In this document: piece by piece, positions 16,481-26,777 of the stretch
How positions within the stretch are numbered: the stretch's first letter is position 1
Layout: each line of letters starts with the position of its first letter
NCBI RefSeq assembly: GCF_030160235.1
Contig: NZ_BSNY01000026.1
Location: 90,782 to 154,781, forward strand
Source: Mesorhizobium huakuii
GTDB lineage: Bacteria > Pseudomonadota > Alphaproteobacteria > Rhizobiales > Rhizobiaceae
Direction: 5' to 3'
Length of the DNA stretch: 64,000 bases
Made by a program: the position numbers and the translations under genes
Notes under the pieces: generated by a model
The model's database searches: none
What the model was told of the DNA's origin: nothing
What the model saw: only the letters and a program-made list of their open reading frames with translations

Positions 16481-19400
16481 GTGCAAGGCTTGTTCATCGT
16501 CTTCATCGCGATCGCCTATGTGACGTTGCTGTTCGCCATCGCCAGCCTGGGCGACCGCCGCTCGGCCATCTCCGGGCCTGGTCGTGCGCGACCCTTCATC
16601 TATGCACTCAGCCTGGCCATCTATTGCACCTCGTGGACCTTCTTCGGCTCGGTCGGCCTCTCCTCCGAACGCGGCCTCGAATTCCTCGGCATCTATACCG
16701 GCCCGGTGCTGGTGTTCGTGTTCGGCTTTCCGCTGCTCAACCGCATCGTGCGGCTGGCCAAGACCGAGAAGATCACCTCGATCGCCGACTTCCTCGGCGC
16801 GCGCTACGGCAAAAGCTTCACCGTCGCGGCGATCGCCACGCTGATCGCCACCATCGGGGCGGTTCCCTATATCGCGCTGCAGCTGAAGGCGATTTCCGGC
16901 TCGGTCAGCCTGATGGTCGAGCACTATACGGGATCGCCCCCTTCCTTCGATCCGTTCGTCAGCGACATATCGCTGGTCGTCGCCATGCTGCTGGCCTTGT
17001 TTGCCGTCTTGTTCGGCACCCGCCACGCCGACGCCACCGAGCATCAGGACGGGCTGGTGCTGGCGGTGGCGGTCGAAACCGTGGTCAAGCTCGCCGCCTT
17101 CCTGGCGATCGGCCTGATGGTCACCTTCCTGATCTTCGGCGGCCCGGGCGACATGTTCGCCAAGCTGGCGCAGAATGGACAGGTGCGCCAGGCGATGGGC
17201 TACAACACCTCGCTCGCCACCTGGCTGGTGCTGACCACCTTGAGCGGCTTTGCCATCGTCATGCTGCCGCGGCAGTTCTACGTCACCATTGTCGAGAACC
17301 GCGGCGAAGCCGAGCTGCGCACCGCGACCTGGGTGTTTCCACTCTACCTCGTGGCGATCAACCTGTTCGTGCTGCCGATCGCCTTTGCCGGCCTGTCGCT
17401 GGTCGGCACCGGCACCAGCAGCGATCTCTACGTGCTGTCGCTGCCCCTGTTCAGCGGCCACGACGTGCTCGCAATGGCGGCCTTCATCGGCGGCCTGTCG
17501 GCGGCAACGGCCATGGTGATCGTCGAAAGCGTGGCGCTCTCGATCATGATCTCCAACGACCTCGTCATTCCGCTGTTCGTGCGCCGCCTGCTCAAGACCT
17601 CGACCTCCGAGAACGAGGACTGGTCGACGCTCATCCTCAATGTGCGGCGCGGGGCTATCTTCATCCTGTTGTTCATCGCCTTCCTCTACTACCGCCAAAG
17701 CACCAACAGCGCGCGGCTGTCGTCGATCGGGCTGATGTCCTTCGCGGCCATCGCGCAGTTCGCGCCGGCGCTGATCGGCGGGCTGATCTGGCGCGGCGCC
17801 AATGGCAGGGGTGCCGCGCTCGGCATGGTCGCCGGCATCATCGTCTGGGGCTACACGCTGCTCCTGCCCTCGCTTGTCGCGCCCGACACCGACATCGTCG
17901 TGCACGGGCTCTTCGGCTTCGAGGCGCTGCGCCCGCAAGCCCTGTTCGGCACGGTGGCCGAACCGCTGAACCACGGCGTGTTGTGGAGCCTGTCGATCAA
18001 CACGCTGTTCTTCGTCCTTGGTTCGCTGTCGCGCGCGTCGGTGCCGCTGGAGCGCATCCAGGCGTCGATCTTCGTGCCGAGGGATGCCGGTCCGATGCCG
18101 AGCCTGCGCCGCTTCCGCACCGCCATCACCGTCAACGACCTCAAGGACGCGATCGCGCGCTACCTCGGCGTCGAGCGCACCGAGCGTTCCTTCCAGTCGT
18201 TCGAGAAGACCAACGGCACCTCGCTGCACGGCAAGGAACAGGCGAGCATGGACGTCATCCGCTTCTCCGAGCAGCTTTTGGCCAGCGCCGTCGGCTCCTC
18301 CTCGGCGCGGCTGATCCTGTCGCTGCTCTTCCGGCGCCATGACCGCGAATCCCGCGATGCCTTCCGCCTGCTCGATGACGCCACCGAGGCGCTGCAGCAC
18401 AATCGCGACCTCCTGCAGATCGCGCTTGACCAGATGGAGCAAGGCATCACCGTCTTCGACCGGGATTTCCGCCTGATCTGCTGGAACCGCCAATACCGGA
18501 CGCTGTTCGACCTGCCCGACGAGATGGGTCAGGTCGGCGTCTCGCTCGACCAGATCCTGCGCCATCTCGCCGCGCGCGGCGACATCCCCGCCGACCAGCG
18601 CGTGACGATGCTCAACCGGCTGACCAGCTTCGTCAGCCCCTGGCAGATGGAACTGAAGACCAGCGGCCGCATCCTGGAGCTGCGCTCCAATCCGATGCCG
18701 GATGGCGGCATCGTCGCCACCTATGCCGACATTTCGGGGCGCGTCGAACAGGATCTGGCGCTGAAGCGCGCCAACGAATCGCTGGAGCAGCGCGTGAAAA
18801 CCCGCACCATCGAGCTGACCAGGGTCAACGAGGAGTTGACCCGGGTCAACGAGGAACTGGCGCAGGCGCAGATGCTGGCCGAGGAGGCCAATCTCGGCAA
18901 GACGCGCTTCCTCGCCGCCGCCGGCCACGACATCCTCCAACCCTTAAACGCCGCCCGGCTCTATTGCTCCTCGCTGATCGAGAAGGCCGGCAAGGGACCG
19001 GCCGGCAAGGCGGCCATCAACATCGAATCCTCGCTGGAATCGGTCGAGACCATTTTGGGCGCCGTGCTCGACATCTCGCGCCTCGATGCCGGCGCGATGA
19101 AGCCGGACGATACCGCCTTCAACCTCGACGGATTGCTGCGCCAGATCGGCAATGATTTTCGGCCAATGGCCGCCGAGAAAAAGCTCGGCCTGACGATCAT
19201 GCCATCGTCGCTGACGGTGGTGACCGACCGCAATCTGCTGCGCCGGCTGATCCAGAACCTCGTCTCCAACGCGATCAAATATACCCGCCAGGGCCGCATC
19301 CTGGTCGGCGTGCGGCGGCGCGGCGAACTGGCGGAAATCCAGGTGATCGATACCGGCATCGGCATTGCCGGCGAGAAGCTGAACACGGTCTTCCATGAGT

Positions 19401-19990
19401 TCACCCGGCTCGATGAAGGCGCGCGCGAAGCCGAAGGGCTCGGCCTTGGCCTCTCCATCGTCGACCGTATCGCCCGGGTGCTTCGGCTGGAAATCCGCAT
19501 CTTCTCCAATCCGGGCAAGGGCACGCGCTTTTCCGTCATCCTGCCCGTCGCGGCGGTGCAGGAGCCGCGACGCGAGGTCGAAACCAAGGCTCCAGCCCGT
19601 GCCGCGGCTTCGCTCGCCGGCCTGCATGTGCTCTGTATCGACAATGACGCCCGCATCCTCGAGGGCATGCGGCTGTTGCTCGAAGGCTGGGGATGCAAGG
19701 TCGACACGGTGTCCGGCTCACGCGATCTGGAGAACGCTGCAATACACCGCCCGGATATCGTGCTTGCCGACTACCATCTCGACGGCGAAACCGGCCTGGA
19801 CATCATCGCCCGGCTGCGGGCGACCCATGGTAACGACGTGGCCGCCGTGCTGGTCACCGCCGACCGGTCCAACGAGGTGCGGGCGGCGGCGGCCGGGCTC
19901 GAGATTGCGGTGATCAACAAGCCGCTGAAACCGGCGGTGCTGCGCTCGATGATGGCCAGGGTCAGGCCGCTGGCATCGGCGGCGGAGTGA
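16481..19990 (+). CDS. SLC5-transporter-like hybrid sensor histidine kinase (CbrA/NahK type)
   Basis: 1169 aa from GTG 16481, which has GAGGAGGAAA upstream; an in-frame TTG at 16430 is less likely. Roughly residues 5-520 are a sodium/solute-symporter-like membrane domain of 12-13 helices ([42 protein letters not shown]). A PAS domain follows ([21 protein letters not shown]), then a coiled coil with a repeated RVNEEL heptad, a HisKA domain with phospho-acceptor H816 in [16 protein letters not shown], an HATPase domain ([32 protein letters not shown]), and a C-terminal receiver with the acceptor Asp near 1097 in [11 protein letters not shown]. No HPt domain is attached. It probably senses a transported metabolite such as acetate or an amino acid; the ligand is unknown. 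No cognate regulator is adjacent, the nearest being the LuxR-type one at 25394. Confidence 0.85.
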   Translation: MQGLFIVFIAIAYVTLLFAIASLGDRRSAISGPGRARPFIYALSLAIYCTSWTFFGSVGLSSERGLEFLGIYTGPVLVFVFGFPLLNRIVRLAKTEKITSIADFLGARYGKSFTVAAIATLIATIGAVPYIALQLKAISGSVSLMVEHYTGSPPSFDPFVSDISLVVAMLLALFAVLFGTRHADATEHQDGLVLAVAVETVVKLAAFLAIGLMVTFLIFGGPGDMFAKLAQNGQVRQAMGYNTSLATWLVLTTLSGFAIVMLPRQFYVTIVENRGEAELRTATWVFPLYLVAINLFVLPIAFAGLSLVGTGTSSDLYVLSLPLFSGHDVLAMAAFIGGLSAATAMVIVESVALSIMISNDLVIPLFVRRLLKTSTSENEDWSTLILNVRRGAIFILLFIAFLYYRQSTNSARLSSIGLMSFAAIAQFAPALIGGLIWRGANGRGAALGMVAGIIVWGYTLLLPSLVAPDTDIVVHGLFGFEALRPQALFGTVAEPLNHGVLWSLSINTLFFVLGSLSRASVPLERIQASIFVPRDAGPMPSLRRFRTAITVNDLKDAIARYLGVERTERSFQSFEKTNGTSLHGKEQASMDVIRFSEQLLASAVGSSSARLILSLLFRRHDRESRDAFRLLDDATEALQHNRDLLQIALDQMEQGITVFDRDFRLICWNRQYRTLFDLPDEMGQVGVSLDQILRHLAARGDIPADQRVTMLNRLTSFVSPWQMELKTSGRILELRSNPMPDGGIVATYADISGRVEQDLALKRANESLEQRVKTRTIELTRVNEELTRVNEELAQAQMLAEEANLGKTRFLAAAGHDILQPLNAARLYCSSLIEKAGKGPAGKAAINIESSLESVETILGAVLDISRLDAGAMKPDDTAFNLDGLLRQIGNDFRPMAAEKKLGLTIMPSSLTVVTDRNLLRRLIQNLVSNAIKYTRQGRILVGVRRRGELAEIQVIDTGIGIAGEKLNTVFHEFTRLDEGAREAEGLGLGLSIVDRIARVLRLEIRIFSNPGKGTRFSVILPVAAVQEPRREVETKAPARAAASLAGLHVLCIDNDARILEGMRLLLEGWGCKVDTVSGSRDLENAAIHRPDIVLADYHLDGETGLDIIARLRATHGNDVAAVLVTADRSNEVRAAAAGLEIAVINKPLKPAVLRSMMARVRPLASAAE

Positions 19991-20023
19991 CGCCAACGGA
20001 CCGGCCGGCCACGACTGGCGATC

Positions 20024-20659
20024 TCAGGCCCCGTGCCCCAGACTCCTGAGGTAGGCGCAGAACATATCGGCTATCGCGTCGGAATAGGTCTCGATCTCCG
20101 CCGGCATTCGCGGGCTTGCCGAAAAATCCCGTCCCGCCGCGCTGAGCATCGTCATGATCAGTTCGCCAGCCAAGGCCCGGGTGGCATCCGGGGCCTCGGG
20201 CAGTGTTTCCCGCATGAATATCTCGACCGTGCGCTCCGCCGAAGCCCTCGCCTCTTGAGCCTCTGGTGCGTCCCGATAAAGCGGCGCGGCATCGTCGAGC
20301 GCGCCGCGCACCGCCGCTTCTTCACATTCCGAGCGGAGAAAGGCATGCACCAGGAGACGCAGCCGTTCGAGCGGCGGCTTCTCGACCTCCTGGAGAATTC
20401 GGCACAGCAGGTCGGTGGTTTGCTGCCATTCGTCGCTCTGCAGCCGGAACAGAAGTGCGGCCTTGTTGGGGAAATATTGATAGAGCGAGCCGACGCTGAC
20501 CCCGGCCTTTTCCGCAACGCGCGTGGTGGTGAAACGCTGCGCTCCTTCCTTCTCCAAAACCTGAACAGCCGCGTGCAAAATCGCCGCGACAAGGTCCGTG
20601 GCACGAGCCTGTTTGGGCTGTTTTCGTGAGGAAATCAAAGGACTTGAGCGTCCGGTCAT
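20024..20659 (-). CDS. TetR-family transcriptional regulator
   Basis: 211 aa from ATG 20659 (MTGRSSPLISSRKQPKQARA). Longer upstream frames would run into the divergent gene. The TetR helix-turn-helix is clear at residues about 20-65: ILHAAVQVLEKEGAQRFTTT, then RVAEKAGVSVGSLYQYFPNK. The C-terminal ligand domain has no recognisable signature. It is divergent from the O-methyltransferase gene with a 92-bp shared promoter region, so it probably represses that gene and perhaps the MFS exporter beyond it. Confidence 0.85.
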   Translation of the reverse strand: MTGRSSPLISSRKQPKQARATDLVAAILHAAVQVLEKEGAQRFTTTRVAEKAGVSVGSLYQYFPNKAALLFRLQSDEWQQTTDLLCRILQEVEKPPLERLRLLVHAFLRSECEEAAVRGALDDAAPLYRDAPEAQEARASAERTVEIFMRETLPEAPDATRALAGELIMTMLSAAGRDFSASPRMPAEIETYSDAIADMFCAYLRSLGHGA

Positions 20660-20751
20660 GTCTCGGCCCGGCAATGCGAATTGGAAACCTGAAGGATTAT
20701 TCGTATTTTTCGGCACAACACAAGACGCAGCCATTTCGACCGGAGACTTCC

Positions 20752-21408
20752 ATGACGACGCTGACCAATGCCCCGCTGGCCCCCCTGCTCGCCCGTCTGT
20801 ACGAGGAAGCCAATGCCGCGACCAGTCCTGCGGCGGCGGCACTCTCGCACGAAGAGCGCTCCCGCCTGCTCAACAGCAAGACCGAATATGTCGATTTCTA
20901 CGGACGGCTGAAGGACCTCTGGCTGGCGATCTCGCCGGAGACCGGCACGCTGCTCTACATGCTGGCGCGCAGCAGCGGCGCGCGCATCATCATGGAGTTC
21001 GGCACCTCGTTCGGCATCTCGACGCTCTATCTTGCGGCAGCGCTGCGCGACAATGGCGGCGGCCGCCTGATCACCACCGAATTCGAACCGTCCAAGGTGA
21101 TGCGCGCAAAGGCCAATCTGACCGAGGGCGGCCTCATCGACCTGGTCGAGATCCGCGAGGGAGACGCGCTTGAAACGCTGAGCGCCGACCTGCCTGAGAC
21201 GATCGACCTTTTGCTGCTCGACGGCGCCAAGGCGATCTATCCGGAGATCCTAAGCCTGGTCGAGAGCCGGCTCAGGCCGGGTGCGCTGGTCATCGCCGAC
21301 AATGCCGATTTCTCGCCCGAATATCTCGAACGGGTGCGTTCGCCGGCGTCGGGCTACATGTCCACGCCGTTCGGCGAGGACGTCGAATTGTCCGTGCGGC
21401 TCGGCTGA
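20752..21408 (+). CDS. O-methyltransferase, SAM-dependent (family 3)
   Basis: 218 aa from ATG 20752 (MTTLTNAPLAPLLARLYEEA). The Rossmann SAM site reads IIMEFGTSFGISTLYLAAAL, followed by the acidic TTEFEPSKV and the DLLLLDGAKAIYPEIL metal-binding region typical of catechol/caffeoyl-CoA-type O-methyltransferases. The target is unknown. Divergent TetR control and an MFS transporter 143 bp downstream suggest a small detoxification or resistance unit. Confidence 0.8.
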   Translation: MTTLTNAPLAPLLARLYEEANAATSPAAAALSHEERSRLLNSKTEYVDFYGRLKDLWLAISPETGTLLYMLARSSGARIIMEFGTSFGISTLYLAAALRDNGGGRLITTEFEPSKVMRAKANLTEGGLIDLVEIREGDALETLSADLPETIDLLLLDGAKAIYPEILSLVESRLRPGALVIADNADFSPEYLERVRSPASGYMSTPFGEDVELSVRLG

Positions 21409-21551
21409 ACGCTTCCATCGCCGCAGGGGATTCAACCACGCGGCTCAAATCTCCATGTCGCTCCAGGCGGCCGTAGGCGTTTACGTCAATCAACGCGCAA
21501 ACCCCGGGCCTTCGACAACGACAGTCGAGGCCAGCATGCGCAGGTGACGTC

Positions 21552-22826
21552 ATGATCAACACGCTTCTTTCCTCCTGGCGCGCAGCCCCGCGCCCAGCCC
21601 TGTTGGGGCTTCTGCTGTTCTTCTGCGCCGGTTTCGCCGATGGCGCGCTCGTGCCTTTCTTTCCGCTCTGGGCGAGCAGCGAGGCGGGCATTCCCGTTGG
21701 CGCGATCGGCCTGCTGTTCGGCTGCTATGCCGGCGGCGAACTTCTGGCGGCGCCGCTGATCGGCGGCATCGCCGACCGGGTCGGCCGGCGGCCAGTGCTG
21801 ATTGCCTCGTCGCTCGGCGTCGGCGCCGGCTTCCTGGCCCTCTTCTTCGTGCACGGCGTCGCCGTTACCACGCTCGTTCTGCCTCTGACCGGCATGTGCG
21901 AGTCGGTGCTTCATCCGACGATCCTGACCGCGATCGCCGACGTGACCGCGCCATCCGCCCATCCGCGCTGGTTCAGCCTGGCGCGCGTGAGTTCAAGCGC
22001 CGGGCAGATCCTGGGACCGGCTTGTGGCGCCCTGCTTGCGCTCATGTCGCTGCGCAGCGTTTTCCTCGCTGGCGGCACGATGCTTGTGCTGGGCGGCATC
22101 GTGATGTTCTTCGCCCTCACCGAGACGATCGGCACCGGCCGCGCCACGGGCGACGATCCCCACGACGATGAAGACGAAGAGGAAGGCCTGTCCGCGCTGC
22201 TCCCGGCGTTCCGCGACGGCCGGCTGGCCAAGCTCCTGCTCTGGGTCGTGCTGTTCGAGGTCGCCGGCAACTGGATCGAGGCGGTGATCCCGCTTTACGC
22301 GCAAGATGCCGGGACGCTGACGCCAACCGGCGTCGGCGCGCTGTTCGCCTATGCCGCCGCGCTGACGGTCGGCCTGCAGATGCTGGTCAGCCGCATGGTC
22401 GAGGCACGATCGGCGCTGTGGCTGACAGTCGGTGCCGGCCTTGCGACGATCCTCGCCTTTGCGCTGCTTGCCGCCTCGCCGGCGATGCTGGCGCTCATCG
22501 GAGCCGTCAGCCTGTGCTCGATCGCGCAGATGCTGGCAGGGCCACTGGTGCCGACCGCCGTCAATGCGCTGGCGCCGCCCGCTCGACGCGCCTCCTACAT
22601 GGCGGCTTCGTCGGTGGCGGTCGACCTCAAGGACTCGCTTGGGCCTTCGATCGGCACGGCGCTCTACGCGCTGGCGCCGCGCCTGCCCTGGATCGCCGGC
22701 ATTCCGCTGGTGGCGATCGCATCGCTCGGCCTTGGCGCCGCCATCGGCCGCGCGCGCAATCCTTCGCGGCCGATCGAGGAGGATGCCGCGCCGCAACTGG
22801 GCTCAGCCGTCGAAAACTATCGCTGA
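21552..22826 (+). CDS. MFS transporter
   Basis: A 424-aa, 12-helix major facilitator. The N-terminal half has the motif-A-like GGIADRVGRRPVLIASSLG between TM2 and TM3. A long acidic central loop (about residues 200-215, TGDDPHDDEDEEEG) separates the two six-helix bundles. TM segments continue to residue about 400, followed by a short cytoplasmic tail. It is likely a drug or metabolite exporter. It lies 143 bp downstream of the O-methyltransferase on the same strand and may share its TetR-controlled promoter. Substrate cannot be inferred. Confidence 0.83.
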   Translation: MINTLLSSWRAAPRPALLGLLLFFCAGFADGALVPFFPLWASSEAGIPVGAIGLLFGCYAGGELLAAPLIGGIADRVGRRPVLIASSLGVGAGFLALFFVHGVAVTTLVLPLTGMCESVLHPTILTAIADVTAPSAHPRWFSLARVSSSAGQILGPACGALLALMSLRSVFLAGGTMLVLGGIVMFFALTETIGTGRATGDDPHDDEDEEEGLSALLPAFRDGRLAKLLLWVVLFEVAGNWIEAVIPLYAQDAGTLTPTGVGALFAYAAALTVGLQMLVSRMVEARSALWLTVGAGLATILAFALLAASPAMLALIGAVSLCSIAQMLAGPLVPTAVNALAPPARRASYMAASSVAVDLKDSLGPSIGTALYALAPRLPWIAGIPLVAIASLGLGAAIGRARNPSRPIEEDAAPQLGSAVENYR

Positions 22827-22864
22827 GACATTCGGCGTCATCGCGCAAACCCGGGTCGACAGCC

Positions 22865-23774
22865 TCAGACGAGACTGTCGACCATCCGCGAATTGCGGAA
22901 CCGGGGCTTCGCGCCGTTGGCCGCCGGCGACGGACGATGCTCGCGAAAGGCCATGGCAAGGGTGCGCAATGCATCGCGCGATTGAGCGTCCGAGAGCGTG
23001 GACAAGAGCATGATCTCCGACGCCGGCAGCGGCGGCAGGCCGAATTTACGGCTGACCTCGATGGTGCCGGGTGGAACCAGGCGAGACGAGAAGGCCCCGG
23101 CTGCGAGGCCGGCGGAAAACGGCCTCGGCAACGGCGAAGGAGCCGCAGCCGAGGAAAACCTGCGTCCACGGTATTCCAACCGCATCGAGAGTGCCGGTGA
23201 TGACGTCGCGGATGCTGCAGGAAGGCGCGGAGGCCGCCAGCCGCAGTGGCTCGCCGGCGCGGTAGACGAAATCCGGCGTGGCGTACCAGCCGAAATGTTC
23301 GGGCGCCAGCACCTCCCCGTCGCGGCGGTCGTCCTCGCGCCGGACGATCGCGGCATCGAGGTCGCCACGATCGAACGCAGCGATCAACTCGCGCGTATCG
23401 TCGAGCCGCACCTCGATGGTCAAGGCCGGATCATGCGCATTGAGGCGCGCCAGCAAGGTCGGCACTTCGGCACCGCCGACATGGGTGGCAATGCCCAGCC
23501 GAAAGCGGCGGCGAACGGCGGCGAGACTGGCGACGGCACGGTCGTGCGCGGCGAGCAGCTCGCGCGCCGGTTCGAGGAACACCGCACCACGCCCTGAAAG
23601 GCGCACCAATCGCGGCGTCCGCTCGATCAGCTTCTGCCCCACCCGATCCTCAAGTCGCTTCAACTTGACGCTGATTGCACCTTGGGTGCTGCCAAGCGCC
23701 TCGGCCGCGCGGGTAAAACTGCGCAGCTCGGCGACGGCGACGAAAGCTTTTACCGCATCTACGTCCAGCGTCAT
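22865..23774 (-). pseudogene. LysR-family regulator with a frameshift
   Basis: From ATG 23774 (MTLDVDAVKAFVAVAELRSF) the frame reads a LysR helix-turn-helix (FTRAAEALGSTQGAISVKLK, then RLEDRVGQKLIERTPR) and most of the effector domain up to GCGSFAVAEAV. It then shifts: in the current frame it decays to FRRPRSRG, while the neighbouring frame continues AGLAAGAFSSRLVPPGTIEV and ends in a proper LysR C-terminus (TLAMAFREH) at stop 22865. Total length of 910 nt is one base more than a multiple of three. Removing one base from the four-base run at 23116-23119 (A on plus) restores a 302-aa protein. It is either a recent inactivation or a sequencing error. Divergent from the MFS gene at 23917. Confidence 0.8.
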
Positions 23775-23916
23775 GTCAGCTATCTCGTTTTGTTGTTTCT
23801 GAAATAGCCAACCATGCAATTCCAAAATGATCAAGCCTCGCCTACCCTGGTCATCAGCTCCAGCGAGCCGCCCTTGCGGGCCTGCCGGTGCCGTCCACAG
23901 ATCGAAAGGTTGAATC

Positions 23917-25278
23917 ATGCCTACTGCCCTGACCCGTCGAGGCATCGTCGTTCTGTCTGCCGCCTGCCTGGCGTGCCTGATGTTCGGGCTGGAGATCTCA
24001 AGCGTTCCCACCATCCTGCCGACATTGGAGCAAGAACTGCATGCCGACTTCAGGCAATTGCAATGGGTGATGAACGCTTACACGATCGCGGTCACCACCG
24101 TGCTGATGGCGGTCGGCACCATCGCGGACCGTTATGGACGCAAGCGCGTCTTCCTGGTTTCCATCGCCGCCTTCGGGCTGACATCGCTGATCTGCGGCCT
24201 GGCGGACGACGTATCGACCTTGATCATCGCCAGGTTCCTGCAGGGTTTGAGCGGCGGCGCAATGCTGATCTGCCAGCTCGCCGTGCTGTCGCACGAATTC
24301 AGGGAAGGGCGTGAGCGCGCCGTCGCCTGGGGCTGGTGGGGCGTCATCTTCGGTGTCGGCCTCGGCTTCGGCCCCATCATCGGCGGTGGCATCGTCGCGG
24401 CCTCGAGCTGGGAATGGGTGTTCCTTGTCCACGTGCCGGCAGCGGCCGGGGCGTTCGTGCTGGCCTGGACAGGCGTCCACGAATCGAAGGACCCGCAGGC
24501 GGGTAAGCTCGACCTGGCCGGCATCGTGACGCTGTCGCCGTCGGTCTTCTGCCTGGTCTTCTACATCACGCAGGGACCGGATCTCGGTTTCGCCAGTCCG
24601 GCGGCGCTGTCGATCCTCGGCATCTCCGTTGCGAGCTTCATCGCCTTCCTCATCGCCGAGCGGGTCAGCAAGCGTCCGATGTTCGACTTCTCGGTCTTCC
24701 GGATCCGGCCGTTTTCCGGCGCGATCGCCGGTTCGGCGGCGATGAACCTCTCCTATTGGCCGTTCATGATCTACCTGCCGATCTGGTTCCATGCCGGGCT
24801 CGGCTATGACAGCGTCTCCACCGGTCTGGCCTTGCTTGCCTACACGCTGCCGACGCTCGTCATGCCGCCCTTGGCGGAGCGGCTTTCGCTGCGCTACCAG
24901 CCCGGCATCATCATTCCGGCGGGGCTCGCCATCATCGGCGTCGGTTTCATCCTGATGAAGCTCGGCAGCGCCGCCGCGCGGCCGGATTGGCTGACGATGC
25001 TGCCCGGCTGCCTGATCGCCGGAACCGGTCTTGGGATCACCAACACGCCCGTCACCAACACGACGACAGGCTCCGTTTCGAGCGATCGGGCGGGCATGGC
25101 CTCGGGCATCGACATGAGCGCCCGCATGGTTTCGCTGGCGGTGAACATAGCGCTGATGGGCTTTATCCTGGCGAGCGGCGTGCTGGCGCATCTGCGCACA
25201 GCGCTGCCCGACCTCGACGCCGGCCAGCTGCGTCTCTTCGCCGACGGGATCGCCGCCGGAAATCCCAACCCCGGGTGA
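23917..25278 (+). CDS. MFS transporter (EmrB/QacA-like, DHA2 type), probably frameshifted near its end
   Basis: 453 aa as read: MPTALTRRGIVVLSAACLAC, the motif-A loop GTIADRYGRKRVFLVSIAAF, the motif-C region WWGVIFGVGLGFGPIIGGGI, and about 13 membrane segments, fitting the 14-helix proton-driven exporter family. The frame stops at 25278 after GNPNPG, but another frame continues at once with VMLYGGIGVWIVAAISFVSF, an obvious last membrane helix, ending at stop 25376. One missing base in the C/G run at 25269-25275 would explain it. As read, the protein lacks its final helix. It is divergent from the frameshifted LysR gene, its likely regulator. Confidence 0.82.
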   Translation: MPTALTRRGIVVLSAACLACLMFGLEISSVPTILPTLEQELHADFRQLQWVMNAYTIAVTTVLMAVGTIADRYGRKRVFLVSIAAFGLTSLICGLADDVSTLIIARFLQGLSGGAMLICQLAVLSHEFREGRERAVAWGWWGVIFGVGLGFGPIIGGGIVAASSWEWVFLVHVPAAAGAFVLAWTGVHESKDPQAGKLDLAGIVTLSPSVFCLVFYITQGPDLGFASPAALSILGISVASFIAFLIAERVSKRPMFDFSVFRIRPFSGAIAGSAAMNLSYWPFMIYLPIWFHAGLGYDSVSTGLALLAYTLPTLVMPPLAERLSLRYQPGIIIPAGLAIIGVGFILMKLGSAAARPDWLTMLPGCLIAGTGLGITNTPVTNTTTGSVSSDRAGMASGIDMSARMVSLAVNIALMGFILASGVLAHLRTALPDLDAGQLRLFADGIAAGNPNPG

Positions 25279-25393
25279 TGCTCTATGGCGGCATCGGCGT
25301 CTGGATCGTGGCCGCCATCAGCTTCGTGAGCTTCAGCGCCCGGCCGGGGCGCGCAGAGGTCCAGTGTCCGGATTGAACGGGCGACGCAGACAT

Positions 25394-26053
25394 TCAGTTG
25401 TTGGTCTGCAACGGGTCGCTGCCGATCTTGGACAGAAGAATCACCGCCTGGGTGCGGCTGTCGACGCCGAGCTTCTGCAGGATGGCCGAGACATGCGCCT
25501 TGATCGTCGCCTCGGAAACACCGAGCTCATAGGCGATCTGCTTGTTGAGCAAGCCTTCAGCCAGCATGCCGAGCACGCGGGTCTGCTGCGGCGTCAACGC
25601 CTGCAGCCGCTTGATCAGATCCGATATTTCGGGATCGCGCTCGACACCGAGATCGACGCCGACGGGCGCCGCGATGTCGCCGGCCAGCACCGATTGCACG
25701 GCGTCGCGGATCTCCTCCATGCTGGCCGATTTGGATATGAAGCCGGATGCGCCAAGATCGAGCGCGCGCCGGATGGTCGCCGGGTCGTCATGCGCCGAGA
25801 CCACGATAAGCGGCACCGCAGGATGAATGCCGCGCAGCGAGATCAGGCCGGAGAGGCCGCTGGCGCCCGGCATCGACAAATCGAGGAGCACCAGATCGAC
25901 ATCCTCATTGGCCACGACCAATGCCTTGGCGCTTTCGAAATCACCGGCCTCGTGAATGGCGGCGACATTGCCGATGCCGGCAAGCGCTTCGCGCAGCGCG
26001 CCGCGAAACAGCGGGTGATCGTCGGCGATGACGAAAGAATAGCCTGACGGCAA
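25394..26053 (-). CDS. Response regulator, NarL/LuxR family
   Basis: A 219-aa two-domain regulator. The receiver (residues about 5-120) has the acidic pair in FVIADDHPLF, the phospho-acceptor Asp in LVLLDLSMPGASG, and the lysine in ASGFISKSAS. The C-terminal LuxR-type helix-turn-helix is complete: LTPQQTRVLGMLAEGLLNKQ, then IAYELGVSEATIKAHVSAIL. No histidine kinase gene adjoins it. The SLC5-type hybrid kinase 5 kb away is a possible partner because such kinases often work with LuxR-type regulators, but that is inference. Confidence 0.9.
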   Translation of the reverse strand: MPSGYSFVIADDHPLFRGALREALAGIGNVAAIHEAGDFESAKALVVANEDVDLVLLDLSMPGASGLSGLISLRGIHPAVPLIVVSAHDDPATIRRALDLGASGFISKSASMEEIRDAVQSVLAGDIAAPVGVDLGVERDPEISDLIKRLQALTPQQTRVLGMLAEGLLNKQIAYELGVSEATIKAHVSAILQKLGVDSRTQAVILLSKIGSDPLQTNN

Positions 26054-26200
26054 ATGTTCCTCCCCGAATCCCGTCGATGATTTTTAAGCTTTTCGGGACC
26101 AGTCGGACGATTATGAGGGGCCGCGCGCTGTTTTCAAGCGGCAAAACCAGCGCGCCGCGTTTTCCCTACTTCGCAAAATCAAAGTACTACGGCGTCCTTT

Positions 26201-26220
26201 GCGCGTCCAAAAGGACGCGC
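26201..26220. terminator. GC-rich hairpin downstream of the small exported protein
   Basis: GCGCGTCC and GGACGCGC form a perfect 8-bp stem around AAAA, 16 bp past the stop at 26236. No T-run follows on the minus strand, so terminator function is only likely. The rest of the 26054-26235 gap shows nothing else. Confidence 0.4.
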
Positions 26221-26235
26221 GGCGCTGTCGGAAGC

Positions 26236-26670
26236 TCAGGTCTTCTGCGAATTGAGCTGGGCGCCGCCGCCATTGTCCTTGTCCATATCCTTGACGATAC
26301 CCATGAAGCCGCGCAGGAAGCGCTCCATGTAGCTCATCGTCTTGTTGAAATCCTCCTCGCTCGGCAGTTTCGATTCGAGGCGGGCGGAGAGCGAATTCTC
26401 CAGCTTGGTGACGCGCTCGTCCATTGCCTTCATCGAGGTCTGCAGGCGATCGATTTCGTCCTGGAAAGCGGCGCGTTCGTCGGCCGCAACCTTGCAGACG
26501 AGCTGGCCCGAGCGTTCCTCGCAGATCGACATCGCACCGGTCTGCGTGTCCATGCGGACATAGCCGTTGGCGGATTTTTCCAGCCGGTAGCGATCGGTTT
26601 CTTCCGAATAGGCTGAGGCCGCGACCAGTGAAACCAGCGCGGCGGGGATCAAGATGTGTTGCAGACGCAT
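26236..26670 (-). CDS. Hypothetical exported protein with coiled coil
   Basis: 144 aa from ATG 26670, chosen for GGAGGACAAC just upstream and for the signal peptide it exposes (MRLQHILIPAALVSLVAASA). The mature part has a short domain with two cysteines that could form a disulfide (MSICEERSGQLVCKVAAD), then a charged helical stretch (EIDRLQTSMKAMDERVTKLE) that looks like a coiled coil, and a C-terminal helix ending KDNGGGAQLNSQKT. I do not recognise a named family; it is a periplasmic protein of unknown function. Confidence 0.7.
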   Translation of the reverse strand: MRLQHILIPAALVSLVAASAYSEETDRYRLEKSANGYVRMDTQTGAMSICEERSGQLVCKVAADERAAFQDEIDRLQTSMKAMDERVTKLENSLSARLESKLPSEEDFNKTMSYMERFLRGFMGIVKDMDKDNGGGAQLNSQKT

Positions 26671-26777
26671 GTTGTCCTCCATGGCCAAGGCCTGAAATAT
26701 CGCATGTTTGCGCCGGAAATGGGGAAGACCCTTGGCGTGGCCTTCCCCGCACGACTGGTTCGGACTATAGCGCAACC

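Noticed and set aside
16220-18940. A very long open frame on the minus strand continuing upstream of mscL
   Set aside because: It is antisense to the hybrid kinase, highly charged and repetitive, typical of a GC-rich shadow frame. Only the MscL segment at its end is a real protein.
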